A stretch of DNA of 64,000 bases, taken from assembly GCF_017599385.1 (NCBI RefSeq), contig NZ_JAGFPK010000001.1:746177-810176 (forward strand), written 5' to 3'. A model generated the notes under the pieces. It was not told where the DNA came from. It did not search any database and saw only the letters and a program-made list of their open reading frames with translations. Origin of the DNA: Ciceribacter sp. L1K22 (GTDB lineage: Bacteria; Pseudomonadota; Alphaproteobacteria; Rhizobiales; Rhizobiaceae). This document shows positions 9,690 to 17,681 of this stretch, one piece after another (position 1 is the first letter of the stretch; every line of letters begins with the position of its first letter). Both the position numbers and the translations under genes were made by a program.

Positions 9690-9766
9690 GCACCCGTAGC
9701 TCAGCTGGATAGAGCACCAGACTACGAATCTGGGGGTCAGGAGTTCGAATCTCTTCGGGTGCGCCA
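9690..9766 (+). tRNA. tRNA-Arg(ACG)
   Basis: The full cloverleaf is visible: acceptor arms GCACCCG and CGGGTGC, D arm around GCTCAGCTGGATAGAGC, anticodon stem CCAGA/TCTGG with loop CTACGAA (anticodon ACG at 9724-9726), TPsiC loop GTTCGAATC, discriminator G and encoded CCA. A34 would be deaminated to inosine by TadA to read CGU, CGC and CGA. Its 3' end marks the beginning of the AT-rich segment. Confidence 0.97.
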
Positions 9767-10014
9767 TTTTTTGTAATTCCCCAGCGTAGCGAAGAGAGAT
9801 GCTATGCGGGATGCGGTTGTGTGTATTTTACACATCGTCTATTCTGATTGAACTAACTGGATTTTCCGAAAAATATCCACCTGCACATTATCAATGCTGC
9901 ATCACTTCTATAAAAAAGTTTAGCACGTAAATAAACGAGCAAGTGATCGCTGGCGTCGTTAGCCATTACGTCGATTTAAAGGATTGTGATCCCGCCGTAG
10001 GTACATTCCTAGAA

Positions 10015-10413
10015 TCACGTATTTCGGACATTGGCCGACAGGAGAAGGCGCCCGTCTCCGTCGATGACAAAATCAGACCCGGTAATTATGTGGTTGAGAC
10101 AGTCTGTGGGGAGTCCGACCTCCGTAAGAAATTTATCGAGTCTTACAGCAGTCACAAAGCTGCTCACGTTTTTAGAGCTTGGTCGAATTCCGTTCGCGGC
10201 CGCAGCAATATTTTGCATTAGCTCCTTTGGCAGAGTCAACACATACGTATTACCCCCTTTATGCTTCAATGCGGGATGCAATGACGGTGATGGCAGCCTC
10301 AATATGCCAGCCTCCCGAGCCCTAATTGTCCCGCCATCAATGGTAACAGGTGTGTTGCCCACTATTCCCACACCATACTTAAATCCGAATATTCCAACGT
10401 CCTTCAAAATCAT
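10015..10413 (-). CDS. Unrecognised protein, second gene of an AT-rich pair
   Basis: 132 residues, no family recognised. The N-terminal third is rich in Gly, Val and Ile in short strands (FGFKYGVGIVGNTPVTIDGG, TIRAREAGIL), which looks like turns of a beta-helix or beta-solenoid. The rest is mixed (TYVLTLPKELMQNIAAAAN, VTAVRLDKFLTEVGLP) and ends VIDGDGRLLLSANVRNT. No signal peptide or membrane segment. The ATG at 10413 lies 1 bp after the stop of the upstream gene, with GAGGA inside that gene's end, so the two are translationally coupled; an open extension to 10470 is therefore unlikely to be used. Plus-strand frames over the same DNA have no comparable start signals. Confidence 0.62.
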   Translation of the reverse strand: MILKDVGIFGFKYGVGIVGNTPVTIDGGTIRAREAGILRLPSPSLHPALKHKGGNTYVLTLPKELMQNIAAAANGIRPSSKNVSSFVTAVRLDKFLTEVGLPTDCLNHIITGSDFVIDGDGRLLLSANVRNT

Positions 10414-10414
10414 G

Positions 10415-10795
10415 TTATCCTCGCAGGGATTTATAAACCTCAAGACAAAATGAGGCCAGCTCAATGCCATGCGAGCTTAACCAAGAAGATAAACCGCTTT
10501 GTACAGCGATATTCTCGAAATATTTCGGAGTAATAGCGTCGCTCGGATTAAGTTTCAGTTGTAAATCAAAATTTTCCCATTGTTTGTCCGGAATTATTGA
10601 CAATATTTTACTTTTTTTCCTTGTCTCGCGGATTTCGCGAAATATAGCATCGAAATCGCCATGGATTTGAGCGTTGTCAGTTACTAGAACTTCTATTTTT
10701 TCATGTGGCTCACTTTCAAGCCTAATGCCGTATCGACCTCCCCGTATCGATGCATTTCCCATAATTTTCAATTTGAACCCATCATCAAAGCTCAT
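10415..10795 (-). CDS. Unrecognised protein, first gene of an AT-rich pair
   Basis: 126 residues, no family recognised. The first 50 residues alternate hydrophobic and polar with glycines (LKIMGNASIRGGRYGIRLES, VLVTDNAQIHGDFDAI), again like beta-solenoid turns and loosely like the start of the next gene. A basic helix follows (FREIRETRKKSK), then an amphipathic C-terminal half. AAGGA sits 6-7 bp before the ATG. It is the promoter-proximal gene of a two-gene operon; the AT-rich 10796-11040 region should hold the promoter. Codon use is visibly less GC-biased at third positions than its neighbours. Function unknown; a paired toxin/immunity, structural or host-interaction role would be guesswork. 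Confidence 0.65.
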   Translation of the reverse strand: MSFDDGFKLKIMGNASIRGGRYGIRLESEPHEKIEVLVTDNAQIHGDFDAIFREIRETRKKSKILSIIPDKQWENFDLQLKLNPSDAITPKYFENIAVQSGLSSWLSSHGIELASFCLEVYKSLRG

Positions 10796-11127
10796 CGTCG
10801 GTTCCTTCTATCTACGAACGGCACGCATTAAATATAACGCTTAAATTGCAGAAAATAAGCATATTCTTTTGTAAAAAATTATATTCCACCCCTGGCGCTA
10901 TCTGAAGCGATACTCAGGATGCAATGAGAATGCTAACTGTAGTCATCATCATGCATTGACTGCCTTTGAGTTGTCTTTGGGCGCTTAACGATAGCCGTGC
11001 GTAAATCGCATTGCTGCCCTGTTTGGCCTTTTGATAAAAATCAATGTTGCGGCGCCGATCTTCCGCCATCTGGTACTGCGGCCTTTATTTCTGGGCCGGC
11101 GTCCAGGCCGATTTTCAGGAGCAACTC

Positions 11128-12621
11128 ATGCTGCGTGACCGCATTCGCCATAAATCGCTTCTCGATCGAGTCATCACCGCCGATCAGGCTGCCGCGATGA
11201 TTAGGGATGGCATGACGGTGGGCATGAGCGGTTTCACGCGGGCTGGCGAAGCGAAGGCCGTGCCGCTGGCGCTCGCCGAGCGTGCGAGGACCGATCCCTT
11301 GAAGATCACGCTCATCACCGGTGCCTCCCTCGGCAATGACCTCGACCGGACGCTGGCCGAAGCCCATGTCACGGCCCGCCGCATGCCCTTCCAGTCCGAT
11401 CCGGGGCTGCGCAAGCTCATCAACGCAGGCGAGGTGATGTTCATCGACCAGCATCTCTCCGAAACGGTGGAACAGCTCCGCACCGGACAGTTGCAGCCCG
11501 TCGACATTGCGGTCATCGAGGCGGTCGCCATCCTCGAGCATGGCGGCATCGTGCCGACCACCTCCGTCGGCAATTCCGCCAGCTTCGCCATTCTCGCCGA
11601 CAAGGTGATCGTCGAACTGAACATGTCGCAGCCGACCACCCTGGAAGGCCTGCACGACATCTTCATCCCGCAGCGCCGTCCATCGCGCATGCCGATTCCA
11701 GTGGTGACTGCCGACAGTCGCATCGGCCTGCCCTACATCCCGGTGCCGCCGGAAAAAATCGCCGGCATCGTCATCTCGGAGAAGCACGATAGCTTCGCCA
11801 ATGTCGACAAACCGGACGACGACACCCGCGCCATTGCCGGCCACCTGACGGATTTCCTGCTGAACGAGGTCCATAAGGGCCGCATGGGCTACGATCTCCA
11901 ACCCCTTCAGGCCGGCATCGGGACGATTGCGAACGCCGTTCTCCACGGCTTCATTGACGCTCCCTTCCATGACCTGAAGATGTATTCCGAGGTTCTGCAG
12001 GATTCGACCTTCGAACTGCTCGATTCCGGCAAGCTGACCTTCGCCTCGGGTTCGTCGATCACGCTCTCGAGCGAGATGAACGCCCACATCCTGCCGCGTT
12101 TGGCGGAATACAAGCATCACCTGATCCTCAGGCCGCAGGAGATCAGCAATCATCCGGAAGTCATCCGGCGGCTCGGTCTCATCTGCATCAATACCGCGCT
12201 TGAGTTTGACATCTACGGCAACGTCAACTCAACCCATGTTGGAGGCACCCATATGATGAACGGCATTGGCGGCTCCGGCGATTTCGCCCGCAACGCCTAC
12301 ATGTCGATCTTCGTCACAAAGTCCACGGCCAAGAAGGGTACAATCTCCTCCGTCGTGCCGATGGTAAGCCACGTCGATCATACAGAGCACGACGTCGACA
12401 TCCTGATCACCGAGAAAGGCCTTGCGGATCTGCGCGGGCTCGCCCCGCGCGAGCGCGCCGAAGTGATCATCCGCAACTGCGTTCACGAGGATTACAGGGA
12501 TGCCCTGGCGGATTATTTCGACCGGGCAAGAGCGCGCGGCGGACAAACACCGCACGTCATCGAGGAAGCTCTCTCCTGGCATGTCGCTCTGCGCGAGCGC
12601 GGCACGATGATGCCGGTCTGA
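11128..12621 (+). CDS. Acetyl-CoA hydrolase/transferase family protein (succinyl-CoA:acetate CoA-transferase-like)
   Basis: Class I CoA-transferase that moves CoA between acyl groups such as acetate and succinate, or hydrolyses acetyl-CoA. Across 497 residues I see the N-terminal GMTVGMSGFTRAGEAKAVP, the first-half GASLGND, and the second half with LQAGIGTIANAVL and YSEVLQDSTFELLDSG, the region that carries the catalytic glutamate in AarC/Cat1 proteins. The family's GIGGSGDFARNAYMSIF is also present. The ATG at 11128 has AGGAG 6 bp upstream; an open extension to 11044 lies in the AT-rich segment and is not conserved-looking. Single gene; not in an acetate or propionate operon, so the physiological substrate is open. 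Confidence 0.9.
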   Translation: MLRDRIRHKSLLDRVITADQAAAMIRDGMTVGMSGFTRAGEAKAVPLALAERARTDPLKITLITGASLGNDLDRTLAEAHVTARRMPFQSDPGLRKLINAGEVMFIDQHLSETVEQLRTGQLQPVDIAVIEAVAILEHGGIVPTTSVGNSASFAILADKVIVELNMSQPTTLEGLHDIFIPQRRPSRMPIPVVTADSRIGLPYIPVPPEKIAGIVISEKHDSFANVDKPDDDTRAIAGHLTDFLLNEVHKGRMGYDLQPLQAGIGTIANAVLHGFIDAPFHDLKMYSEVLQDSTFELLDSGKLTFASGSSITLSSEMNAHILPRLAEYKHHLILRPQEISNHPEVIRRLGLICINTALEFDIYGNVNSTHVGGTHMMNGIGGSGDFARNAYMSIFVTKSTAKKGTISSVVPMVSHVDHTEHDVDILITEKGLADLRGLAPRERAEVIIRNCVHEDYRDALADYFDRARARGGQTPHVIEEALSWHVALRERGTMMPV

Positions 12622-12646
12622 GCGCCGGCGCCCGTCACGTGGCCAT

Positions 12647-13474
12647 CTAGGCGACCGCGCGTGCGGCGAAACCGGCCTCGTCGGTCCTGACGGCGATCTC
12701 GTAGTCCTCGTTGTGCACCTGGATGCCATTTGGCAACACGCGGATGATGCCGTAGGCGCCGGGCTCGTCGACGGAGGAATCGGAATCGCTCACCTCGAAG
12801 GGCATGGGCTGCTGGTGCACCGGGCTCTTGAAGATGGAATAGGGCGTCCCGCGATAGCTTCCGCTAATGGTGCGATGCACATGACCGGCGAAAATGTGCC
12901 GGACATTGCCGAACCGGCCGATGAGGTCGTGGAAGGCTTCGCCATTCGTCAGCTTGATCTCGTCCATGCCGACGAAGCCCGTATCGTGGGGCGGGTGGTG
13001 CATGAAGACGAGCACGGGCCGCGCGTCGGCGGCCGCGAGCGCGCGCTCGAGAAAGCCGAGGCGCAGATCGCAGAGTGTTCCGGCCGCGTGAAGCGGATCG
13101 TCGGCAAGGCGCTCGTGCGCGGTATCGAGAACGATGACGCGGCAGTCCTCGAAATCGACAACGCGCTGGATGAAGCCGTCGTCGTCGGGCATCACGTCCG
13201 CGAACACCGAGCGGAAGATCTCGCGCCGATCGTGATTGCCGATCGTCACGACCATCGGCGGCAGGAGGTCCGCCAGCAAATGCCGAAGCCGCCGATACGA
13301 TGCCTCGTCGCCGTAGTGGGTAAGGTCCCCCGATATGATCACGAGATCGGCGTCCGCCTGGTATCGGTTGATGTGCTCCACCGCCCGGCCGATCCTGGTG
13401 AAGGGATCGAGGCCGATGATGGTCTGGCCTTCCGGCACCATGTGCAGGTCGGTAAGCTGGATGATCTTGGTCAT
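12647..13474 (-). CDS. Calcineurin-like metallophosphoesterase (cyclic-nucleotide or glycerophosphodiester phosphodiesterase type)
   Basis: Dinuclear metal phosphoesterase of the class III cyclic-nucleotide PDE/GpdQ group. All five metal motifs are present: QLTDLHM, SGDLTHYG, IGNHDRRE, FMHHPPHDTG and GHVHR. The ATG at 13474, preceded by GGAGA, gives 275 residues; the open extension upstream is not needed. No signal peptide, so cytoplasmic. CpdA-type cAMP hydrolysis is the most likely activity, with glycerophosphodiesters as an alternative. It converges on the CoA-transferase gene and is divergent from the racemase-family gene at 13671. Confidence 0.87.
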   Translation of the reverse strand: MTKIIQLTDLHMVPEGQTIIGLDPFTRIGRAVEHINRYQADADLVIISGDLTHYGDEASYRRLRHLLADLLPPMVVTIGNHDRREIFRSVFADVMPDDDGFIQRVVDFEDCRVIVLDTAHERLADDPLHAAGTLCDLRLGFLERALAAADARPVLVFMHHPPHDTGFVGMDEIKLTNGEAFHDLIGRFGNVRHIFAGHVHRTISGSYRGTPYSIFKSPVHQQPMPFEVSDSDSSVDEPGAYGIIRVLPNGIQVHNEDYEIAVRTDEAGFAARAVA

Positions 13475-13670
13475 GAGGCGGTCTCCGAAGCGTTTGACGC
13501 GTGCTCTAGGGGCGGTCTTTGACAGGATGATGAACGGGCCGGTGCGTCGCAACGGCGAAGAAAACCGTGGTCAACGCAATGCGCCTGATATATCACAAGT
13601 TATAAGTTTGCGATCCAGGCGGCGCGTGGCACACATGTCCATTCGCGCGGACACGGAAGGGATGACGTTC

Positions 13671-14711
13671 ATGCGGTGGAAGCGCACGATCCAGCTGATC
13701 GACGTTCATTGCGAGGGAGAAATTGGCAAGATCGCCGTCGGCGGCGTGCCGAAAATACCCGGCGCCACGATCGCCGAACAGCTGCATTGGCTGAATACCG
13801 ATCCGAAAGGCGAGGCGCTTCGCCGTTTCCTCGTTCTCGAGCCGCGTGGCGCCCCGATCGGTTCGGTCAACCTGCTCCTGCCAGCGAAGCACCCCGACGC
13901 CGACGCCGGCATGGTCATACTACAACCGGACCAGGCGCATGCCAGTTCCGGTTCCAACTCCATCTGCATGACGACGGCGCTGCTCGAAAGCGGTATCGTC
14001 GAGATGAAGGAGCCCGAAACGGTCGTCGTTCTCGACACGGCGGCGGGCCTCGTCCGTGCGGTAGCGACCTGCCATGACGGTCGCTGCGAAAAGGTCACGC
14101 TGACAATGGTGCCGTCCTTCGTCGATACGCTCGACCTTCCCATAGCGACCGAAGAATGGGGCACCATCAGCGTCGACATCTGCTTCGGCGGCATCTTCTA
14201 TGCGCTGGTTGATGCCGCATCGATCGGCGTGAAGATCGAGAAGGCCAATGCCCGCAAGCTGGTCGAAGCCGGCATGGTTCTCAAGGATCTGATCAATCGC
14301 ACCGTTCCCGTGACGCATCCTGAAATCGAGGCGATTTCCGGCGTCGCCTATGTCATGTTCCGCGATATCGATCCGGATGGCGCCGTCCGCACCTGCACCA
14401 CCATGTGGCCGGGCCGCGTCGACCGCTCCCCCTGCGGCACGGGCAATTCCGCAAATCTTGCGGCGCTTTACGCCCGCGGCAAGGTCAAGGTCGGCGATGT
14501 GTTCAAGTCGCGGTCGATCATCGGGTCCGAGTTCGAGGTGGGCCTTTCCGCCGTCACGACGATCGCCGGTCGTTCCGCCATCGTGCCGACTATAGCCGGG
14601 CGCGGCTTCACCTTCGGTCTTCATCAGGTTGCACTCGATCCCTTCGATCCTCTGGGCGACGGCTTCGCCCTGACGGACGTGTGGGGACCCTCGGCTGGAA
14701 CTATTCTCTAG
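13671..14711 (+). CDS. Proline racemase/hydroxyproline epimerase superfamily enzyme with Ser/Cys active-site pair
   Basis: 346 residues with the twin diaminopimelate-epimerase-like folds of the proline racemase superfamily. The second catalytic site is intact (DRSPCGTGNSA). At the first site, where proline racemases have Cys in MCGHG, this protein reads ASSGSNSICMTT, placing Ser at the acid/base position. Ser-Cys members are a known subgroup that includes hydroxyproline epimerases; Thr-Cys members are dehydratases. The start is ATG 13671 with GGAAGG upstream; ATG 13662 is an alternative. The usual hydroxyproline catabolic genes (transporter, dehydrogenase, aldehyde dehydrogenase) are not beside it, so the substrate is inferred only from the family. 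Confidence 0.85.
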   Translation: MRWKRTIQLIDVHCEGEIGKIAVGGVPKIPGATIAEQLHWLNTDPKGEALRRFLVLEPRGAPIGSVNLLLPAKHPDADAGMVILQPDQAHASSGSNSICMTTALLESGIVEMKEPETVVVLDTAAGLVRAVATCHDGRCEKVTLTMVPSFVDTLDLPIATEEWGTISVDICFGGIFYALVDAASIGVKIEKANARKLVEAGMVLKDLINRTVPVTHPEIEAISGVAYVMFRDIDPDGAVRTCTTMWPGRVDRSPCGTGNSANLAALYARGKVKVGDVFKSRSIIGSEFEVGLSAVTTIAGRSAIVPTIAGRGFTFGLHQVALDPFDPLGDGFALTDVWGPSAGTIL

Positions 14712-14932
14712 CCAGGCCGGATCCGGCCGACCGCCGCGTTGTCTTCGCCCTTTATCAGCGTCTTCTGAATTGGACGTTTTTTGGCGCACATCGGTAAAAT
14801 TGTCCGGATTTGCTTCAGCCAATTTCAGTCTGCTTTTGATAAATCCTCGTGGATACCGGCACTCCTCCAGATGAGGCTCTGCCGCAGGCGTATCGGGGTG
14901 GACTGACGGCGCTGCCGTCGACGGGAGCAGTT

Positions 14933-15319
14933 ATGGCGATCTTGATCATTGAGGACAACGCGACCAACGCAATGGTGCTCAAGCACCTTGCGAAGAAGGT
15001 GACGACCGACGACATCGTGATTGAGGCTGATCCGGTCCGTGCTCTGGAGCTTTGCCATCACACGCGTTTCCGCCTGTTGATCGTCGACCATGTTCTGCCG
15101 GGCATGAATGGCATCCAGTTCACCAAGGCGGTTCGCATGATGGAGCGCTATGACGACGTTCCGATGATCATGGTTACGGCAGACAGCGAACCAGGGCTTC
15201 GCCACGCGGCGATCGAGGCAGGCGTCACGGATTTCCTGACCAAGCCGGTCGAGGCAATCGCGTTCCGTACGCTGCTGTTTACGCATTACGGGCGGGCAGA
15301 CGCCGCCCTCGCCGGTTGA
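14933..15319 (+). CDS. Single-domain response regulator (CheY-like)
   Basis: A receiver domain and nothing else (128 residues). The acidic pair is in LIIEDN, phospho-acceptor Asp52 in LIVDHVLPGMNG, the switch Thr in MVTADS, and Lys in FLTKPVE. The ATG at 14933 has GGAGCAG before it. It is the first gene of a three-gene cluster with a hybrid kinase carrying an Hpt domain and a receiver-HD-GYP protein, all on one strand, so it is probably a shuttle or sink in that phosphorelay. Confidence 0.93.
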   Translation: MAILIIEDNATNAMVLKHLAKKVTTDDIVIEADPVRALELCHHTRFRLLIVDHVLPGMNGIQFTKAVRMMERYDDVPMIMVTADSEPGLRHAAIEAGVTDFLTKPVEAIAFRTLLFTHYGRADAALAG

Positions 15320-15414
15320 AACGGGTCGGCCATGAAAGCCGTGCGTTCGCAGCTCCCGTCCTTGGTGATGTCGTCACCGGCACCGGTCCGGACGCGGTAT
15401 TGCGAGGCGACGCT

Positions 15415-17664
15415 ATGAATCGCTTCTCCAACATCAGCGGCGACATCATCCGCAAGGCCGGCAAGACCACCCTGATCCTTCAGGTTCTGTCGGCCGCGCT
15501 GCTGATCGTTCTTGTCATGCTGTTCGCCGATATATCGAGCCGGTTCCGGGATCTCCAGGACGGGATCCGTGAGAACGTTGTGTGGTCGGCTTATCAGCTG
15601 GACCGCGAGGTGAGGGGACTGGACCACGATCTTGCCGAACTCGCCTCTGGCCGCGCAGCGCACCCGACGCAGACTCAGGCATTGTCGGCGCTGGTTCGTC
15701 ACTACAAAGACGTCTCCAGCCGGGCCGCCGCAATCCGGCAGTCGCTTCAAGCTGATCATTTCTCCGGCGACCGCGTTGTTGACGCCATGGTCACGGCGAT
15801 AGAGGCGGACGTGCAGGAGCTAGCGCCTCTGATCGACGGGCTGGTGCCGACAGGTGACCTCAATCGAGCGGCTGTCTCTGCGCTCGATCGGGCGATCGTT
15901 CTGCTCGCCGCCAGAACGGATGAGCTGTTGCTCCACACCAATGAGAAGCTGAAGGACGAGCGGGCGGAGAGTCAGGCTGCGGTGCGCGAGCTTGAGAGAA
16001 CCTCGGTCATCATGCTCGTCCTGTTGATGGCGTCGGTGATTTTTCTCGTCGTCACGCTGCGGCGCCAGTTGAAATCGGTCCGCGCCGCCGGCCTGAGCCT
16101 GGAAGCGATGACGCACGAACTGACGGACGCCTATGAGGCGGCCGATGCCGGCAACCGTGCTAAGTCGCAATTCATGGCGACTATGGGACACGAGATTCGC
16201 ACCCCCCTCAACGCGATCCTCGGCATGGCCGAGCTCCTGCAGCTGTCGAAGCTGCCGGACGATGCAGCTGCCAGCGTGAAGACGATCCGGGCCTCGGGCG
16301 AGGCGTTGCTGGAAGTCATCAACGAGATCCTCGACTATTCGAAGATCGAGCACGGCAAGCTCGAACTGGAGGAACGCGCGGTCGATATTCGCAGCCTCGC
16401 CGAAAGCACCGTCGGCATCATCCGCGGTCGCGCGGACGAACACTGCAACACCGTCGTTCTCGATATCCCCGATTCGCTCCACGCCCGCTACGTGCGCACC
16501 GATCCGACGCGCTTGCGCCAGGTTCTGCTGAACCTGCTCAGCAACGCGGTGAAATTCACCAGCGAAGGCACTGTCACCCTGCGCCTGCGCGAGTTCTACC
16601 GTGACAGTGCCCTGATGCTGCGGTTCGAGGTCGAGGATACCGGCATCGGCATCGAGGAATCAGGCATTGAGAAACTGTTCAAGCCCTTTTCCCAGGTCGA
16701 TGCCTCGATCAGCCGCAAATACGGCGGCACCGGGCTCGGCCTCACGATCTGCAAGCAGATCGTTGAAAAGCTCGGCGGCGAACTGGGCATGAGCAGCACC
16801 GTCGGCGTCGGCAGCATCTTCTGGTTCGAACTGGCGGTCACGCCCACCGTTCGCGAGGAAGTTCGCCACCAGACACGGATCAACGAACTGTTGGAGGACC
16901 TCCCGCACCTGCGGATCCTTCTCGTCGAGGACAATGCCGTCAACCAGCAGGTGGCCGTCCGCTTCCTCGAACGCCTCGGCCAGGACGTAACAGTCGCCGC
17001 GGATGGCGTCGAAGCGCTTGATCTAACGTCTCGCGAGGACTTCGACCTGATTTTGATGGATATGCAGATGCCCGTGATGGATGGAATAGAAGCGACGCGT
17101 CGCATCCTGGAGCGCGGGGGCCGGGCAGCCGCAACGCCGATCGTGGCGATGACCGCAAATGCCTCCGACGATGATCGCCGCCGCTGCGCCGAGGCAGGTA
17201 TGTCCGGCTTCGAATCGAAGCCGGTGACGATGGAGCGGCTTCGCAGCGTCATCGCTCATCACGCCGCCGGCCCCGAGCCTCAGGTCGAGGTCGACTACAC
17301 TGCGGAAGCCGCATCGGCCGAAGACCTCAATCCCTTCGCCGGCATCGACGAACTCGTCGGCTTCGATGAGGCGCGTCAGAATGAACTTCTCGACGCTCTG
17401 GGAGAAGATGTCTTCCGCGAGCTGATGGAATGTTTCTTCACGGATGCCGACCAGTTGATCGGTGAGTTGCAGGATGTCGTTGCCAAGGGCGAGCCCCAGG
17501 CGGTCGACCGTGTCCTGCATACGATCAAGGGTGCTGCCGTGAATGTTGGACTGAACGGCATCGCAGAGCGCGCCCACGCCCTGCGCCAAACCCCGCCCAC
17601 ACCCGCCGATATCCAGGATCTCAGCGGCGAAATCGAATTCATGAAATCAAGGCTTGTCGCCTGA
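15415..17664 (+). CDS. Hybrid sensor histidine kinase with receiver and Hpt domains
   Basis: 749 residues. A membrane segment lies near residues 17-38, then a periplasmic coiled region, a second membrane segment near 195-215, and the kinase core with phosphoacceptor His259 (GHEIRTPLNAIL). The N box is NLLSNAVKF and the G boxes are DTGIGIEE and GGTGLGL. A receiver domain follows from about residue 498 with Asp549 (LMDMQMPVMDG), and a C-terminal Hpt domain has His702 (HTIKGAAVNVG). GAGG precedes the ATG. The His-Asp-His order allows a full internal relay whose final His could feed the neighbouring single receiver or the HD-GYP protein. No cytoplasmic PAS or GAF domain is seen. Confidence 0.94.
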   Translation: MNRFSNISGDIIRKAGKTTLILQVLSAALLIVLVMLFADISSRFRDLQDGIRENVVWSAYQLDREVRGLDHDLAELASGRAAHPTQTQALSALVRHYKDVSSRAAAIRQSLQADHFSGDRVVDAMVTAIEADVQELAPLIDGLVPTGDLNRAAVSALDRAIVLLAARTDELLLHTNEKLKDERAESQAAVRELERTSVIMLVLLMASVIFLVVTLRRQLKSVRAAGLSLEAMTHELTDAYEAADAGNRAKSQFMATMGHEIRTPLNAILGMAELLQLSKLPDDAAASVKTIRASGEALLEVINEILDYSKIEHGKLELEERAVDIRSLAESTVGIIRGRADEHCNTVVLDIPDSLHARYVRTDPTRLRQVLLNLLSNAVKFTSEGTVTLRLREFYRDSALMLRFEVEDTGIGIEESGIEKLFKPFSQVDASISRKYGGTGLGLTICKQIVEKLGGELGMSSTVGVGSIFWFELAVTPTVREEVRHQTRINELLEDLPHLRILLVEDNAVNQQVAVRFLERLGQDVTVAADGVEALDLTSREDFDLILMDMQMPVMDGIEATRRILERGGRAAATPIVAMTANASDDDRRRCAEAGMSGFESKPVTMERLRSVIAHHAAGPEPQVEVDYTAEAASAEDLNPFAGIDELVGFDEARQNELLDALGEDVFRELMECFFTDADQLIGELQDVVAKGEPQAVDRVLHTIKGAAVNVGLNGIAERAHALRQTPPTPADIQDLSGEIEFMKSRLVA

Positions 17665-17681
17665 ACGGCACGGAGGAAGTC

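Larger units (their letters stand above)
9767..11127. other. AT-rich segment after the tRNA, probably acquired DNA
   Basis: From the tRNA 3' end to about 11040 the base composition drops sharply compared with both flanks, with many runs of A and T. It holds two coupled minus-strand genes (10015-10795). The 248 bp from 9767 to 10014 and the 332 bp from 10796 to 11127 contain no gene I can support. A short hairpin around TGTGTGTATTTTACACA lies near 9825. No integrase and no second copy of the tRNA 3' end were found, so this is either a relic or a small insertion without its own integration gene. Confidence 0.6.

Noticed and set aside
9943-10221. Plus-strand open frame opposite the AT-rich pair
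   Set aside because: No ribosome-binding site, and the minus-strand genes have coupled starts; overlapping genes are less likely.
10031-10453. 140-codon plus-strand open frame over the AT-rich pair
   Set aside because: Overlaps almost entirely the minus-strand gene that has proper start signals and translational coupling.
10796-11127. Right-hand attachment site matching the tRNA-Arg 3' end
   Set aside because: No copy of the TPsiC-arm sequence is found here by eye.
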